A stretch of DNA of 64,000 nucleotides from Polynucleobacter sp. es-MAR-4 (GCF_018882055.1 NZ_JACVPF010000001.1:868001-932000); one strand, 5' to 3'. Positions 36,571 to 46,421 are shown, counted from the first letter of the stretch. Numbers and translations: made by a program. Notes: generated from the letters alone by a model not told the origin.

Positions 36571-36876
36571 TTATTCAAAGTGACAAACATAGTGCACTGG
36601 AGACTCGGCGCGAATGATGAAATAACCACCCTTTTCCACTTCCCAGCTTTGGCCAGCCTTGAACTCGACTTCTGGAGCGCCGTTGATGCTAACAAACGCA
36701 TTACCGTCAACCACTTCCATAACTTCTTTAGTGCTGAGGTCAAAACGTAAAGTGCTTGGCAGTACAACGCCAACTGACTTGCGAATGCCGTTTGGCAAAG
36801 TCACGGTATGAGATACACACTTACCATCAAAAAATACATTGGCTTTTTTGCCTACAGAAACTTGATCAAATTGCAT
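36571..36876 (-). CDS. ppnP: Pyrimidine/purine nucleoside phosphorylase (PpnP, DUF1255)
   Basis: A 101-residue cupin-like protein that phosphorolyses several nucleosides to free base and ribose-1-phosphate. It begins MQFDQVSVGKKANVFFDGK and contains SHTVTLPNGIRKSVGVVLP and WEVEKGGYFIIRAESPVHYVC, matching the PpnP family over the full length. A purine-rich AAGAATAAAG stretch precedes the ATG. It lies 45 bases before argG on the same strand in transcription order after it, so it may share the argF-argG transcript; no terminator is seen between argG and ppnP. Confidence 0.93.
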   Translation of the reverse strand: MQFDQVSVGKKANVFFDGKCVSHTVTLPNGIRKSVGVVLPSTLRFDLSTKEVMEVVDGNAFVSINGAPEVEFKAGQSWEVEKGGYFIIRAESPVHYVCHFE

Positions 36877-36921
36877 CTTTATTCTTTCTAATCTGAATTA
36901 CTAGTTTGTTATTTATTTGAA

Positions 36922-38151
36922 TTATTTAGCGCGCTTACGTCTTGCAGTTTCAGCAATTCGCATACGCAAAGCATTGAGCTTAATAAATCCACCGGCGTCG
37001 GCTTGGTTGTATGCACCACCGTCATCATCAAAGGTTGCGATAGTCTGATCAAACAGCGTGTTCGCTGAATCACGTGAGATCACGGAGACGGATCCTTTGT
37101 AGAGCTTCAAGCGAACAACACCATTGACCATCTGTTGAGTGTGATCAATCAAGGTTTGCAAAGCTAGACGCTCTGGCGCCCACCATAAACCGTTGTAGAT
37201 CAAACTAGCGTAACGTGGCATCAAGTCATCCTTGAGGTGAGCTACCTCACGATCCAAGGTAATACTCTCAATACCGCGGTGCGCTTTTAGCAAGATAGTG
37301 CCGCCAGGAGTCTCATAGCAGCCACGGCTCTTCATACCCACGAACCGGTTCTCAACCAAATCAAGGCGGCCAATGCCATGCATACCACCGATGCGGTTGA
37401 GCTCAGCTAACAACTCGTGCGGCTTGTATGCCTTACCGTTAATAGCAACTGGATCACCAGCGCGGAATTCAATTTCAATAATTTCTGGGGTGTCTGGAGC
37501 CTTCTCAGGAGAAACCGTCCAACGCCACATCGACTCTTCAGCTTCAGCATTTGGGTTCTCAAGATGACGACCTTCATAGCTGATATGCAACAAGTTGGCA
37601 TCCATAGAATATGGTGAGCCACCTTGCTTATGCTTCATCTCAACAGGAATGCCATGCTTCTCCGCATAGGCCATCAATTTTTCACGAGAGAGTAAATCCC
37701 ATTCACGCCAAGGGGCGATTACTTTGATTCCTGGCTCGAGTGCGTAGTAGCCTAGCTCAAAACGGACCTGATCATTACCTTTTCCGGTAGCACCATGCGA
37801 TACAGAATCAGCACCAGTTTGGCGAGCAATTTCAATTTGGCGTTTAGCAATCAAAGGACGTGCAATAGAAGTACCTAAGAGATACTCACCTTCATAAATC
37901 GTATTGGCACGGAACATCGGGAATACAAAGTCACGTACAAACTCTTCACGCAAGTCATCGATAAAAATATTTTCCGGCTTGATGCCGAACTGCAGCGCTT
38001 TAGCGCGTGCCGGCTCAAGCTCTTCGCCCTGACCTAAATCGGCAGTAAAGGTGACGATCTCACACTGATAAGTATCTTGAAGCCATTTCAAGATCACGCT
38101 AGTGTCAAGACCGCCGGAATACGCTAGAACTACTTTTTTAATATCAGACAT
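36922..38151 (-). CDS. argG: Argininosuccinate synthase
   Basis: It joins citrulline and aspartate to argininosuccinate with ATP. At 409 residues it is the bacterial type. The P-loop [18 protein letters not shown] is at the N-terminus; [12 protein letters not shown] and [11 protein letters not shown] follow, and the substrate-binding [21 protein letters not shown] is intact. The Lys/Arg-rich end (ETARRKRAK) is typical. argF lies 58 bases upstream on the same strand with an A/T-rich gap, so argF-argG may be one operon. No ArgR-type box was confidently recognised. The identity is certain. Confidence 0.97.
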   Translation of the reverse strand: MSDIKKVVLAYSGGLDTSVILKWLQDTYQCEIVTFTADLGQGEELEPARAKALQFGIKPENIFIDDLREEFVRDFVFPMFRANTIYEGEYLLGTSIARPLIAKRQIEIARQTGADSVSHGATGKGNDQVRFELGYYALEPGIKVIAPWREWDLLSREKLMAYAEKHGIPVEMKHKQGGSPYSMDANLLHISYEGRHLENPNAEAEESMWRWTVSPEKAPDTPEIIEIEFRAGDPVAINGKAYKPHELLAELNRIGGMHGIGRLDLVENRFVGMKSRGCYETPGGTILLKAHRGIESITLDREVAHLKDDLMPRYASLIYNGLWWAPERLALQTLIDHTQQMVNGVVRLKLYKGSVSVISRDSANTLFDQTIATFDDDGGAYNQADAGGFIKLNALRMRIAETARRKRAK

Positions 38152-38209
38152 GATTTCTATTCAATCAAAAAAATTAACCAATAACTAACAAAACAAATTT
38201 CTTAAAAAA

Positions 38210-39157
38210 TTAATCCAAACGACCGCAGAGTAAATACTCCATCAAAGCCTTTTGAACATGCAAACGATTTTCAGCCTCTTCCCAAACAATACTCTGAGGG
38301 CCATCGATCACTTCTGCAGAAACCTCTTCACCGCGATGTGCTGGCAAGCAATGCATGAACAACGCATCTGGCTTGGCCAAAGACATTAACTCCTCATCCA
38401 CCATCCAGTCTTTGAAGGCGGCCATACGAGAAGTATTTTCATCCTCATAGCCCATACTGGTCCATACATCAGTGGTAACCAAGTCAGCGCCTTTGCAAGC
38501 GTCTTTTGGATCGCTACAAACGGTGAGATGCTTTAATGCTTTAGCAGTCAATCTGGAGTCATCGAGCTGATAACCGCCAGGAGCAGAGAAGCGGATTTGA
38601 AAATCTAAACACTCTGCCGCCTGAATCCAGGTGTAAGCCATATTATTGGCATCACCCACCCAAGCAACTGTTTTACCTTGAATTGGACCGCGCGCCTCCA
38701 CAAAGGTAAAGATGTCAGCCAAGACTTGGCAAGGATGATATTCATTAGTTAAGCCGTTGATCACGGGCACACGAGAATTGGCGGCAAAGCGCTCAATAAT
38801 TTCTTGCCCAAAGGTGCGAATCATGATGATGTCAGTCATCCTGGAAATCACCTGCGCAGCATCCTCTACAGGCTCACCACGGCCCAACTGGGTATCGCGG
38901 GTATTCAGGTAAACGGCGTGGCCACCAAGCTGATGTATGCCCGCCTCAAAAGAAAGGCGAGTGCGAGTTGAGTGCTTCTCAAAGATCATCGCTAGAGTGC
39001 GATCATGCAAGGGATGCCAAGTCTCATAACTCTTAAACTTGGTCTTGAGCCAAGCAGAGCGTTTAAGGAGGTAGTCATACTCTTCGCGCGTCAGATCAGC
39101 AAACTGCAAGTAATGCTTAACCTGGCCAGGCACTTGGGGCTTTGCCAAAGATGTCAT
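38210..39157 (-). CDS. argF: Ornithine carbamoyltransferase
   Basis: It makes citrulline from ornithine and carbamoyl phosphate. The chosen start MTSLAKPQVPGQVKHYLQF gives 315 residues; an in-frame ATG at 39190 would add 11 residues (MQAKTLVESS) that do not resemble the family, and neither start has a clear ribosome site. Key motifs are KHSTRTRLSFEAG (carbamoyl phosphate), HPCQVLADIFTF and MHCLPAHRGEEV (HCLP with ornithine-binding Cys). The N-terminal half also contains GGHAVYLNTRDTQLGRGEP. argG follows after 58 bases. Catabolic and anabolic forms differ little, but the argG neighbour indicates biosynthesis. Confidence 0.94.
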   Translation of the reverse strand: MTSLAKPQVPGQVKHYLQFADLTREEYDYLLKRSAWLKTKFKSYETWHPLHDRTLAMIFEKHSTRTRLSFEAGIHQLGGHAVYLNTRDTQLGRGEPVEDAAQVISRMTDIIMIRTFGQEIIERFAANSRVPVINGLTNEYHPCQVLADIFTFVEARGPIQGKTVAWVGDANNMAYTWIQAAECLDFQIRFSAPGGYQLDDSRLTAKALKHLTVCSDPKDACKGADLVTTDVWTSMGYEDENTSRMAAFKDWMVDEELMSLAKPDALFMHCLPAHRGEEVSAEVIDGPQSIVWEEAENRLHVQKALMEYLLCGRLD

Positions 39158-39310
39158 TGTTGAGCTTTCTACTAGAGTTTTAGCTTGCATTTTTTGTTTT
39201 GAGCATCGAACTGCACGAAAATAGTTCCTAAAGTCATCTTAAGGCCTTCGCAGACTGTTAAGCTAGAGGGCTGAGCAACACTGATTCCTTACAACGATTT
39301 TTACGCCAAC

Positions 39311-39625
39311 TTGAACCACAAAAAGCTTTTCATTCAAGGCATTACAACTTCTGGCAAACCTTTTCGCCCCAGCGACTGGGCCGAACGCCTTTGCGGAGTA
39401 ATGGCCACTTTTCGCCCACCAGGCGATGCTGGCGACCCCCGCTTCACTTACTCGCCTTATGTCAGACCAGTGGTTATTGCAAAAGTGAAATGCGTTGTTA
39501 TTGATACCAGACTAAGAGACCTCGATCCGAGAGCACTCGACTTTGTCATGAACTTTGCCAAAGACAATAGCCTGCCAATCGAAGAGGCCTGCGAGTTCGA
39601 ACCGAATTCGCAATCCCAGTCCTAA
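39311..39625 (+). CDS. DUF3579 family protein
   Basis: A 104-residue protein of unknown function, a family best known from betaproteobacteria. The core is FIQGITTSGKPFRPSDWAER, RFTYSPYVRPV and KCVVIDTRLRDLDPRALDFV, followed by an acidic tail. The start is a TTG at 39311 giving MNHKKLFIQG; no ATG is available and no clear ribosome site is seen, so the N-terminus is less certain. It diverges from argF across a 150-base A/T-rich gap and is convergent with rpsT. No domain of known activity could be recognised. Confidence 0.78.
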   Translation: MNHKKLFIQGITTSGKPFRPSDWAERLCGVMATFRPPGDAGDPRFTYSPYVRPVVIAKVKCVVIDTRLRDLDPRALDFVMNFAKDNSLPIEEACEFEPNSQSQS

Positions 39626-39660
39626 AAACAAAAACCCGCTCTGATAAGGAGCGGGCTTAG
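39624..39660 (-). terminator. Terminator after rpsT
   Basis: Read on the minus strand, AAGCCCGCTC and GAGCGGGTTTTT enclose a short loop and end in a T-rich tail. It lies about 40 bases downstream of the rpsT stop. On the plus strand the tail is poor in T, so termination of the DUF3579 transcript there would be weak. Confidence 0.75.
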
Positions 39661-39700
39661 ACTCAGATTACTCTAGAGTCTGCCTAAAACTATAAAAGTC

Positions 39701-39967
39701 TTACGCTGCCATTGCCTTAATGGCTGCAGACAAACGTGACTTCTGACGTGATGCAGTATTTTTGTGAGCAATCTTTTTATCAGCAATCTTATCGATTGTT
39801 GATTGAGTTGCTGCGAACACTTTAGCTGCAGCAGCCTTGTCGCCAGTTTCAATTGCTTTACGAACTGCCTTAATGGAAGTGCGAAGCTTTGAACGCAAAC
39901 TGGAGTTGTGTTCATTCTGTTTTACTGCCTGCCGTGCGCGTTTACGCGCTTGTGCGGTATTGGCCAT
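39701..39967 (-). CDS. rpsT: 30S ribosomal protein S20
   Basis: A small basic ribosomal protein of 88 residues that binds 16S rRNA. The start [20 protein letters not shown] and the C-terminal [19 protein letters not shown] are the standard S20 sequence. AAGG lies a few bases before the ATG. A TATAGC about 10 bases further upstream may be the -10 of its promoter. It is divergent from murJ, the usual arrangement, and ends in a terminator before DUF3579. Confidence 0.97.
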   Translation of the reverse strand: MANTAQARKRARQAVKQNEHNSSLRSKLRTSIKAVRKAIETGDKAAAAKVFAATQSTIDKIADKKIAHKNTASRQKSRLSAAIKAMAA

Positions 39968-40120
39968 CTTTAAACCTTGCTATATAAAAATTACAAAATA
40001 CGATTAACTGAAAATCTGCGTGGGTTCGCCAAATTTGTAAGCTGACTCACCAAAACCCAAGATTTTACATTAAAGGACTAAAAAAGCCCAGTCGCTTGAT
40101 AAATAGGGGAAAATTGGCCC

Positions 40121-41674
40121 ATGAATCTGCTTTCTGCTGCCGCCAAGGTTAGTTCACTCACAATGCTCTCCAGGATTACCGGACTTCTCCGGGAGACCCT
40201 GATTGCCCGTAGTTTTGGGGCTTCAGAGTGGACTGACGCCTTTAATGTGGCCTTCAGGCTTCCTAATTTGCTACGTCGACTCTTCGCCGAAGGGGCCTTT
40301 TCCCAGGCATTTGTGCCCATTTTGGGGGAAATTTCGAGCAAAGGGGATGTAAAACAGTCCCAGATCCTCGTAAATGCCGTTGCTACGCTCTTATTTTGGG
40401 CTTTGCTGCTCACGGTACTACTTGGAGTCATTGGCGCGCCCTTGCTGATTCTGGTGATTGCCACCGGCTTTGAGGGTGGCCCTGCCTATGAGGCGAGCGT
40501 AGTCATGACCCGCATCATGTTCCCCTACATTGGTCTCATTTCCATGGTTTCCCTGTCTGCTGGGATCCTCAATACCTTTGGCCGCTTTGCCATTCCAGCA
40601 TTTACCCCTGTTTTACTCAATTTAGCCCTCATCGGTAGCGCCATCTTTTTGGCGCCCCATCTAGATCAGCCAATTTATGCCTTGAGCATTGGAGTTCTCT
40701 TGGGCGGATTCTTGCAGCTTGCGATTCAGGTTCCAGCACTCTCCCGCCTAGGCCTATTGCCTCGAGTGGGCCTTTTGCCAGGCGCAATAAAAGCAGCAGT
40801 TAAAAATCCGGATGCAAGGCGCGTCATGAAACTCATGGGGCCTGCCGTATTTGCAGTATCAGTCGCCCAAATTTCCCTCATCATCAACACCAATATTGCC
40901 TCTCGCTTACAGGCGGGGAGTGTGTCCTGGCTATCTTATGCAGATCGCCTGATGGAGTTTCCTACGGCCCTCTTGGGTGTTGCGCTGGGAACAGTCTTAC
41001 TGCCAAGCTTAAGCAAGGCCAATGCAAAAAATGATTTGGTGCATGCCGGTGAACTCCTAATCTGGGGTTTGCAGCTCACCTTTTTACTAGCCGCCCCTTG
41101 CGCGATAGCTCTATTTATCTTTGGGGAGCCTCTAGCAGCAGTGCTGTATCACTACGGTAAGTTCAATGCCTTGGATGTCTTAATGACACAGCGTGCGCTG
41201 GCAGCCTATGGCGTTGGACTAATTGGCCTCATTTTGGTGAAGATCTTGGCTCCTGGCTTTTACTCTCGACAAGATATTCGCACGCCAGTCAAAATTGGCT
41301 TGCTTGTCTTAGTGGCAACCCAATTAGCCAATTTGGTTTTCGTTCCTTGGTTAGGACATGCTGGACTTGCACTCTCCGTTGGTGCTGGCGCATGCCTGAA
41401 TGCCGCACTGCTGTGGGTGGGTCTGCATCGACGTGGCGCTCTGCCAAGCGCCGCTTGGTTAAAGTATTTAGGACAGCTCTTGCTTGCCCTGATCCCCTTT
41501 ACATTCCTCTTGTATTACGCGGCTAGTGCCCATAATTGGATAGCACTGCAATCCACTCCCTGGACTCGGATAGGGCTAGTAGCTGCCTGGCTAGCTGCCG
41601 CTGCCGTGATTTATTTTGCTGCCTTAGGGCTTGTTGGTATTCGCTGGCAAAAATTCCTACGTCATGCAAAATAG
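40121..41674 (+). CDS. murJ: Lipid II flippase MurJ
   Basis: An inner-membrane MOP-superfamily protein of 517 residues that flips lipid-linked peptidoglycan precursors to the periplasm. About 14 hydrophobic segments are visible. The N-terminal SLTMLSRITGLLRETLIARSF, FRLPNLLRRLFAEGAF and the later MEFPTALLGVALGTVLLPSLS are diagnostic. The Arg residues lining the cavity (in RETLIAR) are present. It is divergent from rpsT, the conserved arrangement, and overlaps or abuts the sirB1-like gene by a five-base gap. A possible -10 GAAAAT ends six bases before the ATG, but the match is weak. Confidence 0.96.
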   Translation: MNLLSAAAKVSSLTMLSRITGLLRETLIARSFGASEWTDAFNVAFRLPNLLRRLFAEGAFSQAFVPILGEISSKGDVKQSQILVNAVATLLFWALLLTVLLGVIGAPLLILVIATGFEGGPAYEASVVMTRIMFPYIGLISMVSLSAGILNTFGRFAIPAFTPVLLNLALIGSAIFLAPHLDQPIYALSIGVLLGGFLQLAIQVPALSRLGLLPRVGLLPGAIKAAVKNPDARRVMKLMGPAVFAVSVAQISLIINTNIASRLQAGSVSWLSYADRLMEFPTALLGVALGTVLLPSLSKANAKNDLVHAGELLIWGLQLTFLLAAPCAIALFIFGEPLAAVLYHYGKFNALDVLMTQRALAAYGVGLIGLILVKILAPGFYSRQDIRTPVKIGLLVLVATQLANLVFVPWLGHAGLALSVGAGACLNAALLWVGLHRRGALPSAAWLKYLGQLLLALIPFTFLLYYAASAHNWIALQSTPWTRIGLVAAWLAAAAVIYFAALGLVGIRWQKFLRHAK

Positions 41675-41679
41675 CTTTT

Positions 41680-42522
41680 ATGCCAACACAACAACTCGAC
41701 TATTTCACCTCCCTCGTTGCTGAAGACGAACACTTCCCCTTAACCGAGGCGACAGTAGCAGTTGCACAGCATGCCTACCCGGACCTTGATGTTCAGGGGG
41801 TGCTAGATCAGATTGATCAATGGGGCAACAAGCTCAAGCAACGCATTACTCCAGATACGCCACCCATTCAGCGCCTACAGTTGCTCAAGCATTTCTTTTA
41901 TAACGAGTTGGGTTTTGGCCCCAACCCGAATGACTTCTACGCGCCCGAAAATTCTTATCTTCATCAGATCATTGAAAATCGTCGCGGAATTCCAATCTCA
42001 TTGGCGATCTTGATGATGGAGCTCGGGCAGCAAATTGGCTTGAATATTCGTGGTGTATCTTTCCCTAACCACTTCATGATGCGCATCTCCCTGCAACAAG
42101 GTGAAATCATCATGGATCCATTAAATGGCGAATCTCTTTCAAAAAATCAATTGCAAGAAATGCTCGACCCATATCTTGATGCCAAAGGCTATCGTGGTGA
42201 GCTCAGCCTGCCATTGAATATTTTCTTAAGAGCCTCGAGCTCTCGAGAAATTCTCTCGCGCTTTATGAGAAATCTCAAAATGATTTATTCAGAAGATGAG
42301 CGCTGGGAGCGACTGCTAGGCATTCAAGAGCGTCTAGTGATCTTGTTGCCAGATTCAACCGAAGAGGTTCGTGATCGGGGCTTGATCTTTGCGCAACTAG
42401 AGTATGTTCGCCCTGCACTAGCCGATCTTCATCACTACTTAAGTGAAATGCCGGGTGCAGAAGATGCGGCAGATATTCGTGAGCACATCGCCACGCTTGA
42501 AAGCCAAACCAAGCTGCACTAA
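41680..42522 (+). CDS. SirB1/transglutaminase-like and TPR protein
   Basis: A 280-residue protein of the SirB1 family. The N-terminal 180 residues contain the transglutaminase-like fold of the family: FFYNELGFGPNPNDFYAPEN, NRRGIPISLAILMMELGQQI and GVSFPNHFMMRISL. The third C-terminal part has TPR-like helices (RLVILLPDSTEEVRDRGLIF). The classical catalytic Cys-His-Asp triad of true transglutaminases is not clearly complete: PNHF supplies the His, but a nucleophile Cys is not obvious. The family is also known from regulation of invasion genes, but that role should not be transferred here. It lies directly after murJ. Confidence 0.85.
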   Translation: MPTQQLDYFTSLVAEDEHFPLTEATVAVAQHAYPDLDVQGVLDQIDQWGNKLKQRITPDTPPIQRLQLLKHFFYNELGFGPNPNDFYAPENSYLHQIIENRRGIPISLAILMMELGQQIGLNIRGVSFPNHFMMRISLQQGEIIMDPLNGESLSKNQLQEMLDPYLDAKGYRGELSLPLNIFLRASSSREILSRFMRNLKMIYSEDERWERLLGIQERLVILLPDSTEEVRDRGLIFAQLEYVRPALADLHHYLSEMPGAEDAADIREHIATLESQTKLH

Positions 42523-42548
42523 GCAGTCCTCTTGAGTAATCTTATTTT

Positions 42549-43208
42549 TTATTTCTTTTTGCGCTGAAATATTTTGTATAGCGCGGCCAGCACAATTGGA
42601 ATAGCTGCCGCACCAATACCAATCAACACAATCACATTCAGGTTTTGACGAATGATGGGAATGTTGCCAAAGAAGTAACCGGCAACAACTAAACCAAAAA
42701 CCCACAAGAGTGCGCCAGTCACATTGAATAGCTGGAAGCGAGAGAAGTTCATTGCTGAAACACCTGCAACAAAAGGTGCAAAGGTGCGAATGATCGGTAA
42801 AAAGCGGGCCACGATAATTGTCTTGCCGCCATGCTTCTCATAAAAAGAGTGCGTCTTACGCAAAGCTGCTTGATCAATCCAGCGTGACTGGCTACTAAAA
42901 ATTCTTTCACCAATCCAGCGACCAATAAAGTAATTCACGGTATTGCCAGCAATGGCAGCGATTAACAATCCAATGCAAAGAGTCCAGAGATTGAAATGCT
43001 CAGTAGCACAATAGGCTCCAGCAATAAACAATAATGAATCACCTGGCAAAAATGGAGCAACTACTAAACCAGTCTCTGCAAAAACGATAGCAAAGAGTAG
43101 TCCATAAGCCCAATAGCCGTATTGCTGAATCACCACATCCAAATGACGATCAATGTGTAACAGCAAATCGCCCAACTGCAATAAGGTATCGATCAAATCA
43201 TGCTCCAT
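42549..43208 (-). CDS. DedA family membrane protein
   Basis: A 219-residue inner-membrane protein of the DedA/SNARE-associated family, with roles in lipid (undecaprenyl phosphate) recycling or membrane-potential maintenance. The diagnostic segments are ETGLVVAPFLPGDSLLF near 47, HGGKTIIVARFLPIIRTFAPFVAG near 130, and a long re-entrant region. About five hydrophobic segments are seen. The signature GxxxRFxPGxR is present as VARFLPIIRTFAPFVAG. It is divergent from miaA with a 67-base gap and convergent with the sirB1-like gene. Confidence 0.93.
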   Translation of the reverse strand: MEHDLIDTLLQLGDLLLHIDRHLDVVIQQYGYWAYGLLFAIVFAETGLVVAPFLPGDSLLFIAGAYCATEHFNLWTLCIGLLIAAIAGNTVNYFIGRWIGERIFSSQSRWIDQAALRKTHSFYEKHGGKTIIVARFLPIIRTFAPFVAGVSAMNFSRFQLFNVTGALLWVFGLVVAGYFFGNIPIIRQNLNVIVLIGIGAAAIPIVLAALYKIFQRKKK

Positions 43209-43264
43209 GTATTTGTTGCAAGAATATTAACAGGCCAGCCACACAGATTCAGAGAATTCATTCC

Positions 43265-43270
43265 TATAAT
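43265..43270 (+). promoter_or_regulatory. Candidate -10 element of miaA
   Basis: A perfect TATAAT lies five bases (GAGAT) before the miaA ATG. Transcription would begin on or next to the start codon. No -35 is convincing and no Shine-Dalgarno sequence is seen. Confidence 0.5.
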
Positions 43271-43275
43271 GAGAT

Positions 43276-44280
43276 ATGCAAACTGAACTTCACATTCAGC
43301 CTACGCATTCTCTTGATCGGCCACCCGTACTCTGTATTGTTGGCCCTACAGGCGCAGGCAAAACCCATCTCGCTATGACATTGGCAGAACATGCCAAATC
43401 TATTGGCCATACCGTTGAATTAATCAGCATGGACTCCGCCTTGGTATATCGTGGCCTAGATATTGGCAGCGCCAAACCAACCAAGGCTGAACAAGCTGCA
43501 GTTCAGCACCACTTGATCGACATCTTGGAGCCTACCGAATCCTATTCAGCGGCGCGCTTTGCCAATGATGCTAAGCGACTATGCGAAGAAATTCGTCATC
43601 GCGGACATATTCCCGTTGTGGTGGGGGGCACGATGTTGTATTGGCGAGCTTGGGCATACGGCCTATCCTCCCTACCGCCAGCAGACCCAATAATCCGTGC
43701 CCGCCTAGATGGGCAAGGCAAGGTTATTGGTTGGCCCGCGATGCATTCTGAATTAGCCAAAGTAGACCCTATTACTGCCGCACGTTTACAGCCGAATGAT
43801 TCTCAAAGGGTGCAGCGCGCTTTAGAGGTTTATGAAATCACTGGTAAAGCGATGTCAGAACTGCTGGCAGAGTCGCCAAGCGAAGATGGCAGAGAAGGTT
43901 CAGCCATTCCAGAATGGATTAATCTGATCTCACTAGAGCCAAGCGATCGATCACGTCTGCATCAGAATCTAGAAAGACGATTTGATGAAATGCTTGTCGG
44001 GGGACTATTAGAGGAAGTTGAGTTACTCAGAAAGAATCCAGGCTTACATGGCGACCTACCCGCGATTCGCTCCGTTGGCTATCGACAAGTCTGGGAATAT
44101 TTATCTGGCGAAGTGGATCATGCAGAAATGCGCTACAAAGCACTGGCCGCGACTAGACAGCTTGGCAAACGACAGTTAACTTGGTTACGCGCAATTGCAG
44201 GAAGAAAAACATTTGACCCCTTCAACCCAGATGAGTTGAAAGCGGCCATAGAGTACTGCAAACAAAGCCTAAGCAAATAG
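43276..44280 (+). CDS. miaA: tRNA dimethylallyltransferase
   Basis: It adds the dimethylallyl group to A37 of tRNAs reading U-starting codons. It is 334 residues. The P-loop CIVGPTGAGKTHLAMTLA is near residue 21, followed by ISMDSALVYRGLDIGSAKP and HHLIDILEPTESYSAARF, the DMAPP and tRNA-binding motifs. GGTMLYWRAWAYGLS and GYRQVWEYL complete the fold. It is divergent from dedA and stops 13 bases from the convergent purM stop. In many gammaproteobacteria miaA precedes hfq; no hfq is next here. Confidence 0.96.
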   Translation: MQTELHIQPTHSLDRPPVLCIVGPTGAGKTHLAMTLAEHAKSIGHTVELISMDSALVYRGLDIGSAKPTKAEQAAVQHHLIDILEPTESYSAARFANDAKRLCEEIRHRGHIPVVVGGTMLYWRAWAYGLSSLPPADPIIRARLDGQGKVIGWPAMHSELAKVDPITAARLQPNDSQRVQRALEVYEITGKAMSELLAESPSEDGREGSAIPEWINLISLEPSDRSRLHQNLERRFDEMLVGGLLEEVELLRKNPGLHGDLPAIRSVGYRQVWEYLSGEVDHAEMRYKALAATRQLGKRQLTWLRAIAGRKTFDPFNPDELKAAIEYCKQSLSK

Positions 44281-44293
44281 GCTTTGCTGAATA

Positions 44294-45346
44294 TTAAATA
44301 ACGATAGTTTGCGGTGCGCCAGCTGGACGCTCTACAACCTCGCCAACAGTCCAAGCATGCAAACCTTCAGCTTTGAGTGATTGGATTGCAGCATCCGCTT
44401 GATCGGCAGTAACGATCACCACCATACCGATACCGCAATTAAACACGCGCACCATTTCTGCATCTGCTACGCCACCCTTCATCTGCAACCAGCGGAAGAG
44501 CTCTGGCATTTGCCAGCTATCGCGATGCAATACAGCTTGCGTATTTTCTGGGAGTACGCGTGGTACGTTGTCCACTAAGCCACCACCAGTGATGTGCGCC
44601 ATGCCCTTCACATTGACCTCACCGATCAACTTCAACAACTGCTTGACATAAATTTGTGTAGGGGCCATTACAACATCACCCAAAGAACGGCCACCTAAAT
44701 CATCAGTTGGCTTGGCGCCAGCACGCTCAATAATCTTACGAACCAATGAATAACCATTGGAATGTGCGCCACTCGAAGCAATCGCTAAAACTACATCGCC
44801 AGGAGTAATTGTTGCGCCAGTAATAATTTTCGATTTTTCAACTGCGCCAACGGCAAAGCCAGCCAAGTCGTATTCACCTGGAGGATACATGCCAGGCATT
44901 TCAGCAGTTTCGCCACCAATGAGTGCGCAACCTGACAATTCACAACCTTTAGCAATTCCGCCAACTACCGTCGCAGCAGTATCAACAGTGAGCTTGCCGC
45001 AAGCAAAGTAATCCAAGAAAAAGAGGGGTTCAGCACCCTGAACCAAAATGTCATTCACACTCATTGCCACTAAATCTTGACCGATCGTGTCATGACGATT
45101 CCACTCAAAGGCCAATCTGAGTTTTGTACCCACACCGTCAGTGCCAGATACCAATACTGGCTCTTTGTAGCGTTTTGGCACCTCAAACAGGGCACCAAAG
45201 CCACCAATACCCGCCAATACGCCTTCGCGCATGGTTTTCTTGGCCAAAGGCTTGATGCGATCTACCAAATCATCCCCAGCGTCGATGTCGACACCAGCGT
45301 CACGGTAGGAAAGGCCTTTTGAGGAAGAATTGGTAGGTGAGTTCAT
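44294..45346 (-). CDS. purM: Phosphoribosylformylglycinamidine cyclo-ligase
   Basis: AIR synthetase of the purine pathway, 350 residues. The N-terminal [18 protein letters not shown] and [16 protein letters not shown] are standard; [40 protein letters not shown] and [15 protein letters not shown] follow, then [15 protein letters not shown]. The C-terminal part ends in [11 protein letters not shown]. It is divergent from the perM-like gene with a 73-base gap. The purM-perM-hda order partly matches the conserved purM...hda...perM neighbourhood in E. coli. Confidence 0.96.
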   Translation of the reverse strand: MNSPTNSSSKGLSYRDAGVDIDAGDDLVDRIKPLAKKTMREGVLAGIGGFGALFEVPKRYKEPVLVSGTDGVGTKLRLAFEWNRHDTIGQDLVAMSVNDILVQGAEPLFFLDYFACGKLTVDTAATVVGGIAKGCELSGCALIGGETAEMPGMYPPGEYDLAGFAVGAVEKSKIITGATITPGDVVLAIASSGAHSNGYSLVRKIIERAGAKPTDDLGGRSLGDVVMAPTQIYVKQLLKLIGEVNVKGMAHITGGGLVDNVPRVLPENTQAVLHRDSWQMPELFRWLQMKGGVADAEMVRVFNCGIGMVVIVTADQADAAIQSLKAEGLHAWTVGEVVERPAGAPQTIVI

Positions 45347-45419
45347 GGCAGAGATAGAAGATTAGTAAAAAACGTTACTTGGTCGGTAGAATCATTGAAT
45401 TCTAGAGGATTCGAGCACG

Positions 45420-46409
45420 ATGGCTGAAATTTTTACCCCTTTTCTAACTGCATTTATTCTGGCTTATGCCTTACGCCCAGTTTGCTTGTGGCTTGAGAGG
45501 CATCGCCTACCCCGCGCCGCCGCGGCTGGGATTGCCATGATTATTGGCTTGGGAGTGTGTTTTTTGATTTTGAGCCTGTTTATCACCCTCCTCAAAACTG
45601 AAATTCCCCTCATCAAGGCTCAATTTCCGACCTGGATCCAAAATACCCAATCCTGGCTTGGACCTAAGTTAAGCGAATTAAACATCCATATGGATTGGAG
45701 TGCCCTCAAGTTCAGCGCCACCCAAAAGATTACCGAGCACTTCAATGACAATTCTGAGGCACTCATATCCTCCACTTTGGAGACGGTTCTGACTTCAGGC
45801 AGCTCTGTTATCGCCGGATTTGTGAATGCAGTTCTGATCCTTTTTGTGATGTTTTATCTATTAATCGACTGGGATCATTTTTTTCAACTAGTTAAAAAAA
45901 TTGTGCCTCTGCGTGCGCAAGAAACTGTTCATCACCTCGCCATGCATACCGATGGTTTGTTATCGCAATATCTCCGTGGCATGCTGATCGTCATTTCCAT
46001 CATGTCAGTTTTCTATAGCGTTGGATTAAGTGCGATTGGCATTAAAGGTTCTGTGGCCTTAGGCGTCTTCACCGCACTCATGATTGTGATCCCCTATATT
46101 GGCATTACCTTAGGTTTCACCTTGGCCATCCTCGCAGCTCTTTTACAGTTTGGGCCTGGTGGTGCAATCATTGGCGTCCTGATCTTATACGGACTAGGGC
46201 AATTCATTGAAGGCTTCTTCCTTACACCTCGCCTGGTCGGGGAGCGAATTGGTTTACATCCAGTCGCCGTGCTCTTTGCCTTGTTGTTATTCGGAAAGTT
46301 GTTTGGCTTCTTTGGCGTACTACTAGCATTACCCACAAGCGCAGTCGGCTTAGTGCTTTTGCAATACGGTTGGTCACGCTACACTCAAAGCTCTTGGTAT
46401 CAAAAGTAA
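45420..46409 (+). CDS. PerM/AI-2E family transporter
   Basis: A 329-residue inner-membrane protein of the PerM/YdiK/TqsA family. About seven transmembrane segments are visible, with the family loop NTQSWLGPKLSELN between. The signature GGAIIGVLILYGLGQFIEG and HPVAVLFALLLFGKLFGFFG is complete. The ATG at 45420 (MAEIFTPFLTAF) begins inside what is normally the first membrane hairpin, and the first helix of the usual family start is missing. A TGA lies 24 bases upstream in frame, so no extension is possible. This N-terminal shortening is noted as odd. The name AI-2E is historical; transport of autoinducer-2 is not implied. Confidence 0.85.
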   Translation: MAEIFTPFLTAFILAYALRPVCLWLERHRLPRAAAAGIAMIIGLGVCFLILSLFITLLKTEIPLIKAQFPTWIQNTQSWLGPKLSELNIHMDWSALKFSATQKITEHFNDNSEALISSTLETVLTSGSSVIAGFVNAVLILFVMFYLLIDWDHFFQLVKKIVPLRAQETVHHLAMHTDGLLSQYLRGMLIVISIMSVFYSVGLSAIGIKGSVALGVFTALMIVIPYIGITLGFTLAILAALLQFGPGGAIIGVLILYGLGQFIEGFFLTPRLVGERIGLHPVAVLFALLLFGKLFGFFGVLLALPTSAVGLVLLQYGWSRYTQSSWYQK

Positions 46410-46421
46410 ATTTCAGCAGTA

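Noticed and set aside
38152..38209. A/T-rich gap between argF and argG as an ArgR operator
   Set aside because: It has long A and T runs but no clear 18-base ARG-box palindrome, so no operator is claimed.
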